Assembly: GCF_014648175.1 (NCBI RefSeq)
Contig: NZ_BMQP01000006.1
Span: forward strand, 62,001-126,000
Origin: Planobispora rosea
GTDB taxonomy: Bacteria > Actinomycetota > Actinomycetes > Streptosporangiales > Streptosporangiaceae
Length of the DNA: 64,000 nt
Direction: 5' to 3'
The translations under genes were made by a program, and so were the position numbers. The notes beneath the pieces are model-generated. The model was given only the letters and a program-made list of their open reading frames with translations, did no database searches and had not been told where the DNA came from. Positions 8,242 to 17,364 of the stretch are shown one piece after another. Numbering within the stretch: position 1 is the first letter of the stretch; the number at the start of each line of letters is the position of its first letter.

Positions 8242-10824
8242 GTGAGAGCTATCCGCAGGTTCACCGTCCGAACCGTCCTTCCTTCGGAGCTGGCCCCCCT
8301 CGGCGAGCTCATGCACAACCTCCGCTGGTCCTGGCATCCCGAGACACTCGACCTCTTCGCCGAGGTCGATCCCGACACCTGGGAACGGGTCGGGCACGAC
8401 CCCGTGGCGCTGCTGGGCGCGGTGGAGCCCGAGCGGCTGCGCGAACTGGCCGGAGACCGCCGCTTCCTGCGGCGTCTCGCCGATGCCGCCGATGACCTGC
8501 GCGAGTACATGACCGCCCCGCGGTGGTACCAGTCCCTTCCGGACGCCGCGCGGGCCATCGCCTACTTCTCCCCCGAGTACGGCATCGCCGCCGCGCTCCC
8601 GCAGTACTCCGGAGGTCTCGGCATCCTCGCCGGCGACCACCTCAAGGCGGCCAGCGACCTCGGGGTGCCCATCCTCGCGGTCGGACTCCTCTACCGGCAC
8701 GGTTACTTCACCCAGTCCCTCTCGCCCGAGGGCTGGCAGCTGGAGCACTACCCGTCGCTCGACCCGGGCGGCCTGCCGCTGACCCTCCTGAAGGAGGAGG
8801 ACGGCTCCCCGGTCCGGGTCAAGATCGGCCTGCCCGAGCACCGCGTGCTCAACGCCCAGGTCTGGGTGGCCCAGGTCGGCCGGGTCCCGTTGCTCCTGCT
8901 CGACTCCGACGTGGCCGAGAACGACCCCTCCGCCCGCGACGTCACCGACCGCCTGTACGGCGGCGGCACCGAGCACCGCCTCAAGCAGGAGCTGCTGCTC
9001 GGCGTCGGCGGCGTGCGCGCCATCCGCGCCTACTGCCGCATCACCGGCCATCCCGAGCCCGAGGTGTTCCACACCAACGAGGGCCACGCCGGCTTCCTCG
9101 GCCTGGAGCGCATCCGTGAGCTCACCGAGGCCAGGCTCTCCTTCGAGGAGGCATTGGAGGCCGTACGCGCCGGGACCGTCTTCACCACCCACACCCCGGT
9201 CCCCGCGGGGATCGACCGCTTCCCGACCGAGCTGATCGCCCGCCAGTTCGGCGGCGAGAACTCCTGGCCCACCGTCCCGGTGGACCGCATCCTCGCGCTC
9301 GGCGCCGAGGAGGAGCCGGGCAAGTTCAACATGGCCGCGATGGGCATGCGGCTGGCCCAGCGGGTCAACGGCGTCTCCGAGCTGCACGGCGAGGTCAGCC
9401 GGGAGATGTTCCAGGGACTCTGGCCGGGCTTCGACATCGCCGAGGTGCCGATCGGCTCGATCACCAACGGCGTGCACGCGCCCACCTGGGTCGGCCGGGA
9501 GATCATGGAACTGGCCGGGCGCGAGCTGCCCTCCCTCGTGGAGAAGGCCCAGGGCTGGGAGGGCGTGAACAAGATCTCCGACGAGGAGATCTGGGAGATC
9601 CGGGGCAGGCTCCGCGCCCGCCTCGTCGAGGCGGCCCGGGTCCGGCTCCGGCGGTCCTGGCTCGACCGCGGGGCGTCCACCGCCGAGCTGGGCTGGATCG
9701 ACGACGCCCTGGATCCGGAGGTGCTGACCATCGGCTTCGCCCGCCGGGTGCCCTCCTACAAGCGCCTCACCCTGATGTTGTCCGACCCGGTACGGCTACG
9801 CGGGCTCCTGCTCGACCCCGACAAGCCGGTCCAGATCGTGATCGCGGGCAAGGCCCACCCGGCCGACGAGGGCGGCAAGAAGCTCATCCAGCAGATCGTG
9901 AAGTTCGCCGACCAGGAGAACGTGCGGCACCGCATCGTCTTCCTGCCCGACTACGACATGGCGCTGGGCCAGCTCATGGTCCAGGGCTGCGACGTGTGGA
10001 TGAACAACCCGCTGCGGCCCCTGGAGGCCTGCGGGACCAGCGGCATGAAGGCCGCCCTGAACGGCGGGCTCAACCTGTCGATCCGGGACGGCTGGTGGGA
10101 CGAGTGGTACGACGGCACCAACGGCTGGGCCATCCCCACCGCCGACGGCGTCGTCGATCCCGAGCGCCGCGACGAACTGGAGGCGAACGCGCTCTACGAC
10201 CTGATCGACCACGAGGTGGCCGACCGGTTCTACGACCGTCCCGGAGGCGGCCTGCCCCGCCGCTGGCTGGAGATGGTCCGCCACACCCTGTCCTCGCTCG
10301 GCCCCAAGGTCCTGGCCGGCCGGATGCTCCGCGACTACGTCGTGGAGCTCTACCTTCCGGCGGCCACGTCCGCCCGCGCCCTGTCGGGCGGCGGCCACGA
10401 GCAGGCCAAGGGCTTCGCCTCCTGGAAGCTCCGGGTCAGCCGGGCCTGGCCGGGCGTGCGGGTCGAGCACGTCGAGGCCGCCGGGCTGGGCGACACCCCC
10501 GAGGTGGGAGCCGCGCTGGAGCTGCGGGCCACGGTCGCCCTGGGCGAGCTGGAGCCCGGCGACGTCGAGGTGCAGGCCGCCTACGGCCGGGTCGGGCTCC
10601 ACGACGAGCTGCTCTCCCCGTCCTACACGTCCCTGTCCGTCGAGTCCCAGGGCGACGACGGCCGGGCGGTGTTCGTCGGCGCCATCCCGCTGCAGCGCAC
10701 CGGGGCCTTCGGGTACACCGTCCGTGTCGTCCCGTCGCACTCGCTGCTGGCCTCCCCGGCCGAGCTGGGCCTGATCGCCGTCCCCGAGGAGCCAGCGGGC
10801 ATGACCAACGGCACCCTGCGCTGA
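8242..10824 (+). CDS. glgP: Alpha-glucan (glycogen/starch) phosphorylase
   Basis: 860 residues of a GT35 phosphorylase, which releases glucose 1-phosphate from alpha-1,4-glucans using pyridoxal phosphate. It has the short actinobacterial-type N-terminus (DUF3417-like, LMHNLRWSWHPET), the glucan-binding YFSPEYGI and the PLP site GTSGMKAALNGG with Lys603. VFHTNEGHAGFL and THTPVPAG are also conserved. A C-terminal extra domain (~residues 740-860) is beta-rich. Start is GTG 8242; the ribosome site is weak (AGGG). It diverges from the GlgE operon and would degrade the polymer that operon makes. Confidence 0.93.
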   Translation: MRAIRRFTVRTVLPSELAPLGELMHNLRWSWHPETLDLFAEVDPDTWERVGHDPVALLGAVEPERLRELAGDRRFLRRLADAADDLREYMTAPRWYQSLPDAARAIAYFSPEYGIAAALPQYSGGLGILAGDHLKAASDLGVPILAVGLLYRHGYFTQSLSPEGWQLEHYPSLDPGGLPLTLLKEEDGSPVRVKIGLPEHRVLNAQVWVAQVGRVPLLLLDSDVAENDPSARDVTDRLYGGGTEHRLKQELLLGVGGVRAIRAYCRITGHPEPEVFHTNEGHAGFLGLERIRELTEARLSFEEALEAVRAGTVFTTHTPVPAGIDRFPTELIARQFGGENSWPTVPVDRILALGAEEEPGKFNMAAMGMRLAQRVNGVSELHGEVSREMFQGLWPGFDIAEVPIGSITNGVHAPTWVGREIMELAGRELPSLVEKAQGWEGVNKISDEEIWEIRGRLRARLVEAARVRLRRSWLDRGASTAELGWIDDALDPEVLTIGFARRVPSYKRLTLMLSDPVRLRGLLLDPDKPVQIVIAGKAHPADEGGKKLIQQIVKFADQENVRHRIVFLPDYDMALGQLMVQGCDVWMNNPLRPLEACGTSGMKAALNGGLNLSIRDGWWDEWYDGTNGWAIPTADGVVDPERRDELEANALYDLIDHEVADRFYDRPGGGLPRRWLEMVRHTLSSLGPKVLAGRMLRDYVVELYLPAATSARALSGGGHEQAKGFASWKLRVSRAWPGVRVEHVEAAGLGDTPEVGAALELRATVALGELEPGDVEVQAAYGRVGLHDELLSPSYTSLSVESQGDDGRAVFVGAIPLQRTGAFGYTVRVVPSHSLLASPAELGLIAVPEEPAGMTNGTLR

Positions 10825-10830
10825 CCCTCG

Positions 10831-10868
10831 CCGGGCTCCGGGTGAATCTGCGCCCACCCGGAGCCCGG
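10831..10868. terminator. Bidirectional terminator hairpin
   Basis: A perfect 14-bp stem (CCGGGCTCCGGGTG / CACCCGGAGCCCGG) with a 10-nt loop sits between the convergent ends of glgP and the alcohol dehydrogenase. There is no T-run, as is common in high-GC actinomycetes. Confidence 0.75.
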
Positions 10869-10894
10869 GGGTCTCATCGCCGTCCGCGGTCGTG

Positions 10895-12043
10895 TCACAG
10901 CCCGGCCCGAGGAACGATCACCGTCACGCCCGGCACCGACCCGATCTCGGCCAGTGCCCTGCCCGCCTCCTCCAGGCCGATCGTCCGGGTGACGAGCCGG
11001 TCGGGCCGGAGCGCGCCCGAGCCGATGAGCTCCAGCATCGGCGGGTAGGCGTGCGCGGCCATGCCGTGGCTGCCCAGGACGCGGAGCTCGTAGGCGATCA
11101 CCCGGTCCATCGGGACCGGCGTCCGGCCGCCCGGCAGGAGGCCCACCTGCACGTGACGGCCCCTGCGCCGCAGTCCCAGGACCGACGCCGCGCAGGTCGG
11201 CGCGCTGCCCAGCGCGTCGATCGAGACGTGGGCCCCGCCCCCGGTCAGCTCGATGACCTGCGCGGCGACGCCCCCGGCGTTCCCCGCAACGGTGTCTCCG
11301 GCGGTGTTCCCGGCCGCGGTGTTCCCGACAGTACTGTCCCCCGCGACGGTGTCTCTCGCGGTGTTCCCGGCAGCGGCGTCTCCCGCGGCGGCGTTGTTGA
11401 TCACATTGGTGGCGCCCAGCTGCTCGGCCAGCCGCAACGCCCCGGCGTTCACATCGACCGCGACCACCCGCGCCCCGGCCGCCGCGGCGATCATCACGGC
11501 GGACAGGCCCACCCCGCCGCACCCGTGCACCGCCACCCACTCGCCGGGCCGTACCTCACCCACCTGGGCGACGGCCCGGAAGGCGGTGGCGAACCGGCAC
11601 CCGAGGGACGCGGCCGTGGTGAAGGACATGCCGGGCGGCAGGGCGACCAGGTTGACGTCCGCGTTCTCCACGGCCACGTATTCGGCGAACGACCCCCAAT
11701 GGGTGAAACCCGGCTGGGTCTGGCGTTCGCACACCTGCTGGTCACCGGTGGCGCACGCCGTACAGGAACCGCACGCGGCCACGAAGGGGACCGTCACCCT
11801 GTCTCCCGGGCGCCAGTCGCGGACCTCGGCGCCGACCGCTTCCAGCACGCCCGCCAGTTCGTGCCCCGGCACGTGCGGCAGGCGCGTGATGTCGGCGTCG
11901 TGGCCCTGCCAGCCGTGCCAGTCGCTGCGGCACAGTCCCGTCGCCTCCACGCGGATGACCGCACCGCGTGGAGAGACGGCGGGAACGGGCACCTCACGGA
12001 CGTCGAGCGGACCACCAAAGCGGTCAAAAAGGACAGCGCGCAT
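10895..12043 (-). CDS. Zinc-dependent alcohol dehydrogenase
   Basis: 382 residues of the medium-chain dehydrogenase/reductase family. Catalytic zinc ligands C38, H61 and E62 (GLCRSDWHGW, GHELAG) and the four structural-zinc cysteines (CGSCTACATGDQQVC, C91/94/97/105) are present, with the nucleotide-binding GCGGVG motif at ~174-179. Residues ~217-257 are a repetitive Gly/Asn/Thr/Ala insertion in the Rossmann domain, written by ~15-bp DNA repeats. ATG 12043 opens directly on the conserved MRAVLFDRFG start. Substrate cannot be told; it is monocistronic and converges on glgP. Confidence 0.85.
   Translation of the reverse strand: MRAVLFDRFGGPLDVREVPVPAVSPRGAVIRVEATGLCRSDWHGWQGHDADITRLPHVPGHELAGVLEAVGAEVRDWRPGDRVTVPFVAACGSCTACATGDQQVCERQTQPGFTHWGSFAEYVAVENADVNLVALPPGMSFTTAASLGCRFATAFRAVAQVGEVRPGEWVAVHGCGGVGLSAVMIAAAAGARVVAVDVNAGALRLAEQLGATNVINNAAAGDAAAGNTARDTVAGDSTVGNTAAGNTAGDTVAGNAGGVAAQVIELTGGGAHVSIDALGSAPTCAASVLGLRRRGRHVQVGLLPGGRTPVPMDRVIAYELRVLGSHGMAAHAYPPMLELIGSGALRPDRLVTRTIGLEEAGRALAEIGSVPGVTVIVPRAGL
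11276..11395. repeat. Degenerate 15-bp repeats inside the alcohol dehydrogenase
   Basis: About eight imperfect units such as gtgttcccggccgcg and tctcccgcggcggcg run in register and encode an AGNTAGDTVAGN-like stretch between beta strands of the cofactor domain. The frame is preserved throughout. Confidence 0.75.
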
Positions 12044-12162
12044 GGCATGAGGGTACGGCACGCCCCGGCCGGGCGATCTTCGGCACCGCCCCGGTGATCT
12101 TCTGTGGGAGCCGTACGGATCCCCGGCCCGCGGGAGTCGTCCGGCGGATAGGGTTGCCCGCG

Positions 12163-13674
12163 ATGCGGGCGATGCGGGAAAGCGCTGATCTGGTGGTCCT
12201 GGGCGCCGGGCCCTCGGGACTGGCGGCGGCCTGGCGGGCCGCCCTGCGGGGGTTGTCCGTCGTGGTGCTGGAGCGGGCCGGCCACGTCGGCGGGTTGTCG
12301 GCGAGCTTCGAGGTCGCCGGCGTCCGGGTCGACCACGGCAGCCACCGGCTCCACCCGGCCACCCCGCCCCGCCTCCTGGCCGACCTGCGCGGGCTGCTCG
12401 GAGACGACCTGCAGACGCGCCCGCGCAACGGCCGTCTCCGGATCGCCGGGCGCTTCGTCGGGTTCCCGCTGCGGGCGGGCGAACTGGCCAGGAGCCTTCC
12501 CCCGGGGCTGCTGGCCGGGGTGGCGCGCGACGCGGCGACGGCGCCCCTGCGGGGCGGGAGGCACGCGGACACCTATGCCGGGACGCTGCGTGCGAGCCTG
12601 GGGCCGGCGCTCTACGACGCACTCTACGCCCCCTACGCGGTGAAGCTCTGGGGGCTGCCGGGCGAGGAGATCGACGGCGACCAGGCACGCAGGCGGGTCA
12701 CGGCCGACAGTCCCTGGAAGATCGCCCGGCGGATCCTGCGCGGCCGGCCGGACGGCCAGGGGAAGATCTTCCACTACCCCCGGCGTGGGTTCGGCCAGAT
12801 CGTCGAGGCGCTCGCCGAGGCCGCGACGGCCGCCGGGGCGGAGATCAGGCTCGGTGCGGCCTGCACCCGCATCGAACCCGCCGAGGAGTCCGTGACGCTG
12901 CACACGTCACGAGGATCCGGTACGGGGAACTCCGGAACCTCGCCGGGATCGGCTTCCCCGGGAGCCACCCCGACCGGCGCCGGGGGAGAGGCGGCGGACG
13001 GCCGGATCGAGGCCGGGCGGGTGTTCTCCACGATCCCGATGCCCGCGCTGGCCCGGCTGGTGGAGCCCGGTCCCCCCGCCGGGGTCGTGGAGGCGGCGGG
13101 GCGGCTGCGCTTCCGGGCCATGGTGCTGGTCTACGCGGTGCACGAGGGCGGGCGGTGGACGCCGTACGACGCCCACTACCTGCCCGGCCCCGAGACCCCG
13201 GTGACCCGGATCTCCGAGCCCGCCAACTACCGGACCGGCGCCGCCGACCCGGCGGACCGTACCGTGCTGTGCTTCGAGATCCCCTGCGCGGCCGGTGACG
13301 ATCTGTGGACGGCGGAGGACTTCTCGGGCCTGATCCACGAGACCCTCGCCGCCTCCGGGCTGCCCCCGGTCAACCTGGCCGAGGTGGCCGTACGGCGGGT
13401 GCCGCACGTCTATCCCGTCTACGAGACGGGCTACGCCGCCCATCTCGCGGGTCTGGACGCCTGGGCCGGGACCGTCCCGGGCGTGACCACCTTCGGCCGC
13501 CTGGGCCTGTTCGCCCACGACAACACCCACCACGCCATGGCGATGGGCTACGACGCCGTCGACTCCCTCACCGATGCCGACACCGGCACCGGCACCGGCA
13601 CCGGCACCGGCTGGGACACCGCGGCCTGGCGTGCCGCCCGCGCCCGGTTCGCCGAGCACGTCGTCGAGGACTGA
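12163..13674 (+). CDS. FAD-dependent oxidoreductase (NAD(P)-binding Rossmann, amine-oxidase/protoporphyrinogen-oxidase-like)
   Basis: About 503 residues. The N-terminus carries a dinucleotide-binding motif (DLVVLGAGPSGLAAAWRAALRG) and VGGLSASF, and the C-terminus FGRLGLFAHDNTHHAMAMG fits the FAD-closing motif of UDP-galactopyranose-mutase/protoporphyrinogen-oxidase-like flavoproteins. The middle segment KLWGLP also occurs in glycan-linked members of this group. An Asn/Gly/Ser/Pro insertion lies at ~247-282 and a Thr-Gly repeat (TGTGTGTG) near residue 475. ATGs at 12163 and 12172 are both possible; 12163 fits the upstream AGGG. It diverges from the alcohol dehydrogenase across 119 bp. Substrate unknown. 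Confidence 0.7.
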   Translation: MRAMRESADLVVLGAGPSGLAAAWRAALRGLSVVVLERAGHVGGLSASFEVAGVRVDHGSHRLHPATPPRLLADLRGLLGDDLQTRPRNGRLRIAGRFVGFPLRAGELARSLPPGLLAGVARDAATAPLRGGRHADTYAGTLRASLGPALYDALYAPYAVKLWGLPGEEIDGDQARRRVTADSPWKIARRILRGRPDGQGKIFHYPRRGFGQIVEALAEAATAAGAEIRLGAACTRIEPAEESVTLHTSRGSGTGNSGTSPGSASPGATPTGAGGEAADGRIEAGRVFSTIPMPALARLVEPGPPAGVVEAAGRLRFRAMVLVYAVHEGGRWTPYDAHYLPGPETPVTRISEPANYRTGAADPADRTVLCFEIPCAAGDDLWTAEDFSGLIHETLAASGLPPVNLAEVAVRRVPHVYPVYETGYAAHLAGLDAWAGTVPGVTTFGRLGLFAHDNTHHAMAMGYDAVDSLTDADTGTGTGTGTGWDTAAWRAARARFAEHVVED

Positions 13675-13788
13675 CGACTCCGGGCGCCGTTCCCCGTACG
13701 GTGGCGCGTTCCGGTGGATCGCCCTCTCCGGGCCCCTTTCTCCGCCTGATGGCTGTCTTTTCAAGGGGATTTGGGAGAAGCTGACTGC

Positions 13789-14352
13789 ATGGCTGTTGAA
13801 CGCGTTCAAAAACTGACGGTCGTCGGCAGGACGCTCCTCACGGGCCTGCTGGGCGGCGCGGCGGCCGGAGCGATCAGCGCTCCGCTCAGCCTCGCCGTGA
13901 TCATCATCGTCGAGAGCATCTCCGGCCCCTACGTCGACCCCAGCCTCGGGACCACCTCCGGCGGCGACACCGCCTCCACCGATTCCACGGAATCCACCGC
14001 CGACACCGTCACCCTCGTCGTGGTCCAGGCGATCGGCGCCCTGCTGAACCTCGCGGTCGTGGGCGGCCTGGCCGGGATGGTCGCGGGGCTCGTCGTGGCC
14101 CTGCCCGTCGCGGCGGTCATGGCGCTCGCGGCCCCGTGGCTGGCCGGGCAGCCGGCCCCGGCGCGGCTGGTGTGCGCCTCCGCCTGCGTGACCGCGACGG
14201 TCGCGTTCGAGGCGGGAGTCGTGGCGGTGAGCGGGGGCTGGGAGGACTCGTTCTTCGGCGAGCCCCTGTTCCTGAGTCCTCCGCTGGTGATCGCGGCATT
14301 CGTGGGCTACCGGTACGGCCCCCGCCTGGTCGCCGCCCCCGCCCCGGAGTGA
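13789..14352 (+). CDS. Membrane protein of unknown function
   Basis: 187 residues with about four to five hydrophobic segments: residues ~13-44, ~75-100, ~105-125, ~135-150 and ~165-180. An acidic Ser/Thr-rich loop (DTASTDSTESTADT) lies between the first two. The ATG at 13789 is chosen because GGGAGAAG is 8 nt upstream; the TTG further upstream is not needed. No family recognised. It follows the flavoprotein by 114 bp but has its own ribosome site. Confidence 0.6.
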   Translation: MAVERVQKLTVVGRTLLTGLLGGAAAGAISAPLSLAVIIIVESISGPYVDPSLGTTSGGDTASTDSTESTADTVTLVVVQAIGALLNLAVVGGLAGMVAGLVVALPVAAVMALAAPWLAGQPAPARLVCASACVTATVAFEAGVVAVSGGWEDSFFGEPLFLSPPLVIAAFVGYRYGPRLVAAPAPE

Positions 14353-14399
14353 CCGCCCGCCGCCCCGCAGGATGGAGCGAGACCGGCTGCGCTTTCGAG

Positions 14400-14702
14400 G
14401 TGATTACCGAGTGTCACCAGGGGTATCCGCGTGCCTCGGTGGACCCGCTGAGCGTCGATGAGGCATGGGGCTTCGTCCAGGACTGGCTGGATGCGGAGAC
14501 CGCATGGATACCCGTGCCGACGACACGTCATGCCGAGGTGCTCAGAGATCTCCTGGTAAAGGGGGATCTCAGGGGAAACCTGGTTACCGACGCGCATCTC
14601 GCCGCACTTGCCATTGAGCACGGTGTGGCTGTCTGCTCGGTCGATTCCGACTTCGCCCGCTTCCCGAAGCTTGAGTGGGTGAATCCCCTGTTGAGTAGGT
14701 GA
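14400..14702 (+). pseudogene. VapC-type PIN-domain toxin remnant, 5'-truncated
   Basis: The frame reads ...DPLSVDEAWGFVQDWLD...NLVTDAHLAALAIEHG...SVDSDFARFPKLEWVNPL, which is the C-terminal two thirds of a VapC ribonuclease, including the TDAHLAALA and SxDxDFxRF acidic motifs. The N-terminal part with the first catalytic Asp (DxNVLLYA) is missing: upstream sequence in this frame is the end of the membrane-protein gene read out of frame. No VapB antitoxin is visible. The stop abuts the stop of the minus-strand gene with no gap. Most likely a decayed toxin-antitoxin locus. Confidence 0.7.
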
Positions 14703-16397
14703 TCAGGGGGAGTTGAGCTCGCGGTGGACGGCGGGGATGACCTTGCGGAGATAGCGGCCGAGCGTGATGAAGGACTCACCGGTGGCGCGGAAGGCGTAGC
14801 GGATCGGGACCTCCTGGTAGCGGTAGCCCTTGGCCAGCAGGTCGAGGGTGAGGACCTGGGCGTAGTTGTAGTCGTGGATCACCTCGGCCGCGCGGGCCGC
14901 GCCGGGGGAGAAGGCCCGATAGCCGCTCTGGCCGTCGGTGACGTCGTGCCGGGTCATCCAGCGCACCCACGCGGTCAGGACCCGGTTGCCGAGCCGGCGG
15001 TGCGGGAGCATGCGGTCGATGCTTCCGGTGAACCGGGAACCCACCACGTAGTCGGCCGCGCCGGACAGGATCGGGCCCGTGAGGAGCTCGATGTCCTCGG
15101 GGAAGTACTCCAGGTCGGCGTCCAGATAGACGACCGCCGCCGGGCCGAGCCGTACGGCCTCCGCCAGCCCGCGGCGTACGGCGGCGCCCAGGCCGAGGTT
15201 GTGCGGCTGGGAGATCACGGTGGCCCCGGCGTCGAGGGCGCGCCGGGCCGAGGCGTCGGAGGAGCCGTCGTCGATCACGATCGTGACCAGCGGGTGCCCG
15301 GCGACCTCGGCCGGGAGGCGTTCGACGACCTCCCCGACGGTCTCCTCCTCGTTGAAGACGGGGATGAACACGACGACCGGCGCGTCGGGCGGGACGGGGA
15401 ACGGCTCCGGCCGGCCGGGGAGGACGCGGGGCAATCTGAGCCTGGTGGGAGTCACGAGGGCGACACCTCCGACGGTGAGGGAGTAGGCGGTCTTCAGCGC
15501 GTGGGTGAGCAGGGCGACCGCGAAGGCCGGGCCGGGGGCGGCACCGAGCGCGACCAGCGCGGCCGTGGCCGCGGCCTCGTAGGAGCCGAACCCGCCGGGG
15601 GTCACGGCCACGGTCTGGGCGGCGATCGTCACAGCGGTCACGGCCACCGCCTCGCCCGGTGTCAGCGCCAGCCCGGCCAGCCGTGCCACCTCGTACACCA
15701 CCGCCGCCTCCAGCACCCACGCCACGACCGCCGCGACGAAGACCACGGGAAGCACGATCGCCGTTGCACGCTGTAGGCGGGTCAGCCAGAACGCGCCGGC
15801 GAGGGTGGCGAGGATCAGGACGGCGACGAGGGGGACGAGCCAGGGGCCCGTCAGGGCGGCGACCAGAGCGGGGGCGGCGACGAGGGCGAGCAGGGCGACG
15901 GCGGCGAGGTCGGCGGAGCGGAGGGTCACGGTGGAGGCGACCACCGGGGCGGGGGCCAGGCGGGTCCGGCGCAGGACGGTCGTCACCCGCAGCGCCTCGC
16001 CCAGGCGGAACGGCAGGACGTGGTTGCCGAGCAGGGACACGTGCAGGGCGGCCCAGGACTGGCCGGGGGACAGCCCGGGGAGCACCCGGCACCAGGACCA
16101 CGCCCGCAGGACGAACGCGCAGCCGTACATCCCGAGCGCGACCAGCACGCCCAGCGGGTCGCGCAGCAGCGCGCGCCCGGCCGAGACCAGGTCCGGGCCG
16201 GAGACGACGCGGGTGAGGTAGACGACGGCGACGGCGAGGACCAGCAGGCCCGCGCCGCGCCGGATCAGCTTCGGCAGGGAACGGGGATGCCCTCCGGCCG
16301 GTCGGCGGGGACGGCGGAACCGGCCTGCTGCGGATCGGAGCAGGCCGCGGGGCGGACGGGAGACCCGCCCGGGCGGAGGCCGGTGAGGAGTGGGCAC
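14703..16397 (-). CDS. Flippase-like (LPG synthase TM) / GT2 glycosyltransferase fusion
   Basis: 564 residues in two parts. Residues ~45-330 form a polytopic membrane domain of the lysylphosphatidylglycerol-synthase transmembrane (UPF0104/AglD) type, with LGNHVLPFRLGEALRVTTVLRR and TPGGFGSYEAA as landmarks. Residues ~338-564 are a GT-A glycosyltransferase family 2 domain like dolichyl/polyprenyl-phosphate sugar synthases (VVVFIPVFNEEETV, IDDGSSDAS, VYLDADLEY, TDGQSGYRAF). GTG 16397 has AAGG upstream. It likely moves or uses a lipid-linked sugar at the membrane. It diverges from an iron-box-headed operon and could share that control. Confidence 0.8.
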   Translation of the reverse strand: MPTPHRPPPGRVSRPPRGLLRSAAGRFRRPRRPAGGHPRSLPKLIRRGAGLLVLAVAVVYLTRVVSGPDLVSAGRALLRDPLGVLVALGMYGCAFVLRAWSWCRVLPGLSPGQSWAALHVSLLGNHVLPFRLGEALRVTTVLRRTRLAPAPVVASTVTLRSADLAAVALLALVAAPALVAALTGPWLVPLVAVLILATLAGAFWLTRLQRATAIVLPVVFVAAVVAWVLEAAVVYEVARLAGLALTPGEAVAVTAVTIAAQTVAVTPGGFGSYEAAATAALVALGAAPGPAFAVALLTHALKTAYSLTVGGVALVTPTRLRLPRVLPGRPEPFPVPPDAPVVVFIPVFNEEETVGEVVERLPAEVAGHPLVTIVIDDGSSDASARRALDAGATVISQPHNLGLGAAVRRGLAEAVRLGPAAVVYLDADLEYFPEDIELLTGPILSGAADYVVGSRFTGSIDRMLPHRRLGNRVLTAWVRWMTRHDVTDGQSGYRAFSPGAARAAEVIHDYNYAQVLTLDLLAKGYRYQEVPIRYAFRATGESFITLGRYLRKVIPAVHRELNSP

Positions 16398-16423
16398 TCA
16401 AGGTCCTTCAAGGTTCCGCTTAG

Positions 16424-16442
16424 TGAGGTTAGGCTACCTTTA
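16424..16442. promoter_or_regulatory. DtxR/IdeR-type iron box
   Basis: TGAGGTTAGGCTACCTTTA matches the actinobacterial iron-box consensus TTAGGTTAGGCTAACCTAA at 15 of 19 positions as I remember it. It ends 22 bp before the epimerase start and begins 26 bp before the start of the divergent GT2 fusion, an ideal place to block both promoters when Fe(II)-loaded regulator binds. The operon on the plus side ends in an Fe(III) ABC transporter, which supports the assignment. Confidence 0.75.
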
Positions 16443-16464
16443 GTGATGACGAGAAGAGGGCACG

Positions 16465-17364
16465 GTGGCATCGATCGTGACCGGTTCCGCAGGATTCATC
16501 GGCCGAACGCTGGTTGAGACGCTCCTCTCCTCGGGAGAGAAGGTCGTCGGCATCGACCGGGTGGCCCAGCCGCCGCGACCCGGTCTCACCGTGCTCACCG
16601 CCGACCTGCTGTCCGGTGACGAACTCGTCCGGGCGGCTCTGCAGGACGCCGACGTCGTCTACCACCTGGCGGGGTGCCCGGGCGTCCGGGACCGCGGCCC
16701 CGACGTCGCCCTGCGGCGCCGCCGCGACAACGTGCTGGCCGGGGCCCACGTGCTCGCCACCGTCCCCCGGCGGGTGCCGGTGCTGGTCGCCTCCTCCAGT
16801 TCGGTGTACGGCGGGGCGCGTGCCTGCCGCCCCAGCCACGAGGCCGGTCCGCTGCGGCCCGTCGGCGGCTACGCCAGGAGCAAGGTCCTGCTGGAGCGGT
16901 TGTGCGCCGAGCGGCTGGCCCGCGGCGGCCGGACCACCGTGATCAGGCCGTTCACCGTGGCCGGCGAGGGTCAGCGGCCGGACATGGCGCTCGCGCTCTG
17001 GCTGGCGGCGGCCCGTGAGGGGCGCCCGCTGCGGGTGCTCGGCTCGCTCGACCGCACCCGTGACGTCACCGACGTCCGGCAGGCCGCCCGGGCCATGGCC
17101 GAGCTCGCCGCCGCGGGGGTCCAGGGCGTCGTGAACATCGGCACCGGCCGCGGCCAGACCCTCCGCGCGATGGCCGCCGCCGTCGCCGAGGCCCTGGACA
17201 CCGAGGTCTCCTTCACCGTCGAGCAGGCCCCCGCGGCCGAGCCCGGAGCCTCCCTCGCCGACGTCCGCCGCCTGCGCTCCCTGATCGGCTGGTCCCCGGA
17301 GACCGACCTGCCCGGCCTCGTCCGGCGCCAGGCCGCCGCCCACGCCCTGGTGGAGGCGTCATGA
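16465..17364 (+). CDS. NAD-dependent epimerase/dehydratase family protein
   Basis: 299 residues of the extended short-chain dehydrogenase family. The N-terminal motif TGSAGFIG binds NAD(P), SSSSVYGG supplies the catalytic Ser and GGYARSK the Tyr-x-x-x-Lys pair; DRTRDVTDVRQAARAM fits nucleotide-sugar epimerases/dehydratases. Start is GTG 16465 after AGAGGG. Its stop overlaps the next start (ATGA). First gene of the probable iron-regulated operon; likely acts on a nucleotide sugar, exact substrate unknown. Confidence 0.82.
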   Translation: MASIVTGSAGFIGRTLVETLLSSGEKVVGIDRVAQPPRPGLTVLTADLLSGDELVRAALQDADVVYHLAGCPGVRDRGPDVALRRRRDNVLAGAHVLATVPRRVPVLVASSSSVYGGARACRPSHEAGPLRPVGGYARSKVLLERLCAERLARGGRTTVIRPFTVAGEGQRPDMALALWLAAAREGRPLRVLGSLDRTRDVTDVRQAARAMAELAAAGVQGVVNIGTGRGQTLRAMAAAVAEALDTEVSFTVEQAPAAEPGASLADVRRLRSLIGWSPETDLPGLVRRQAAAHALVEAS

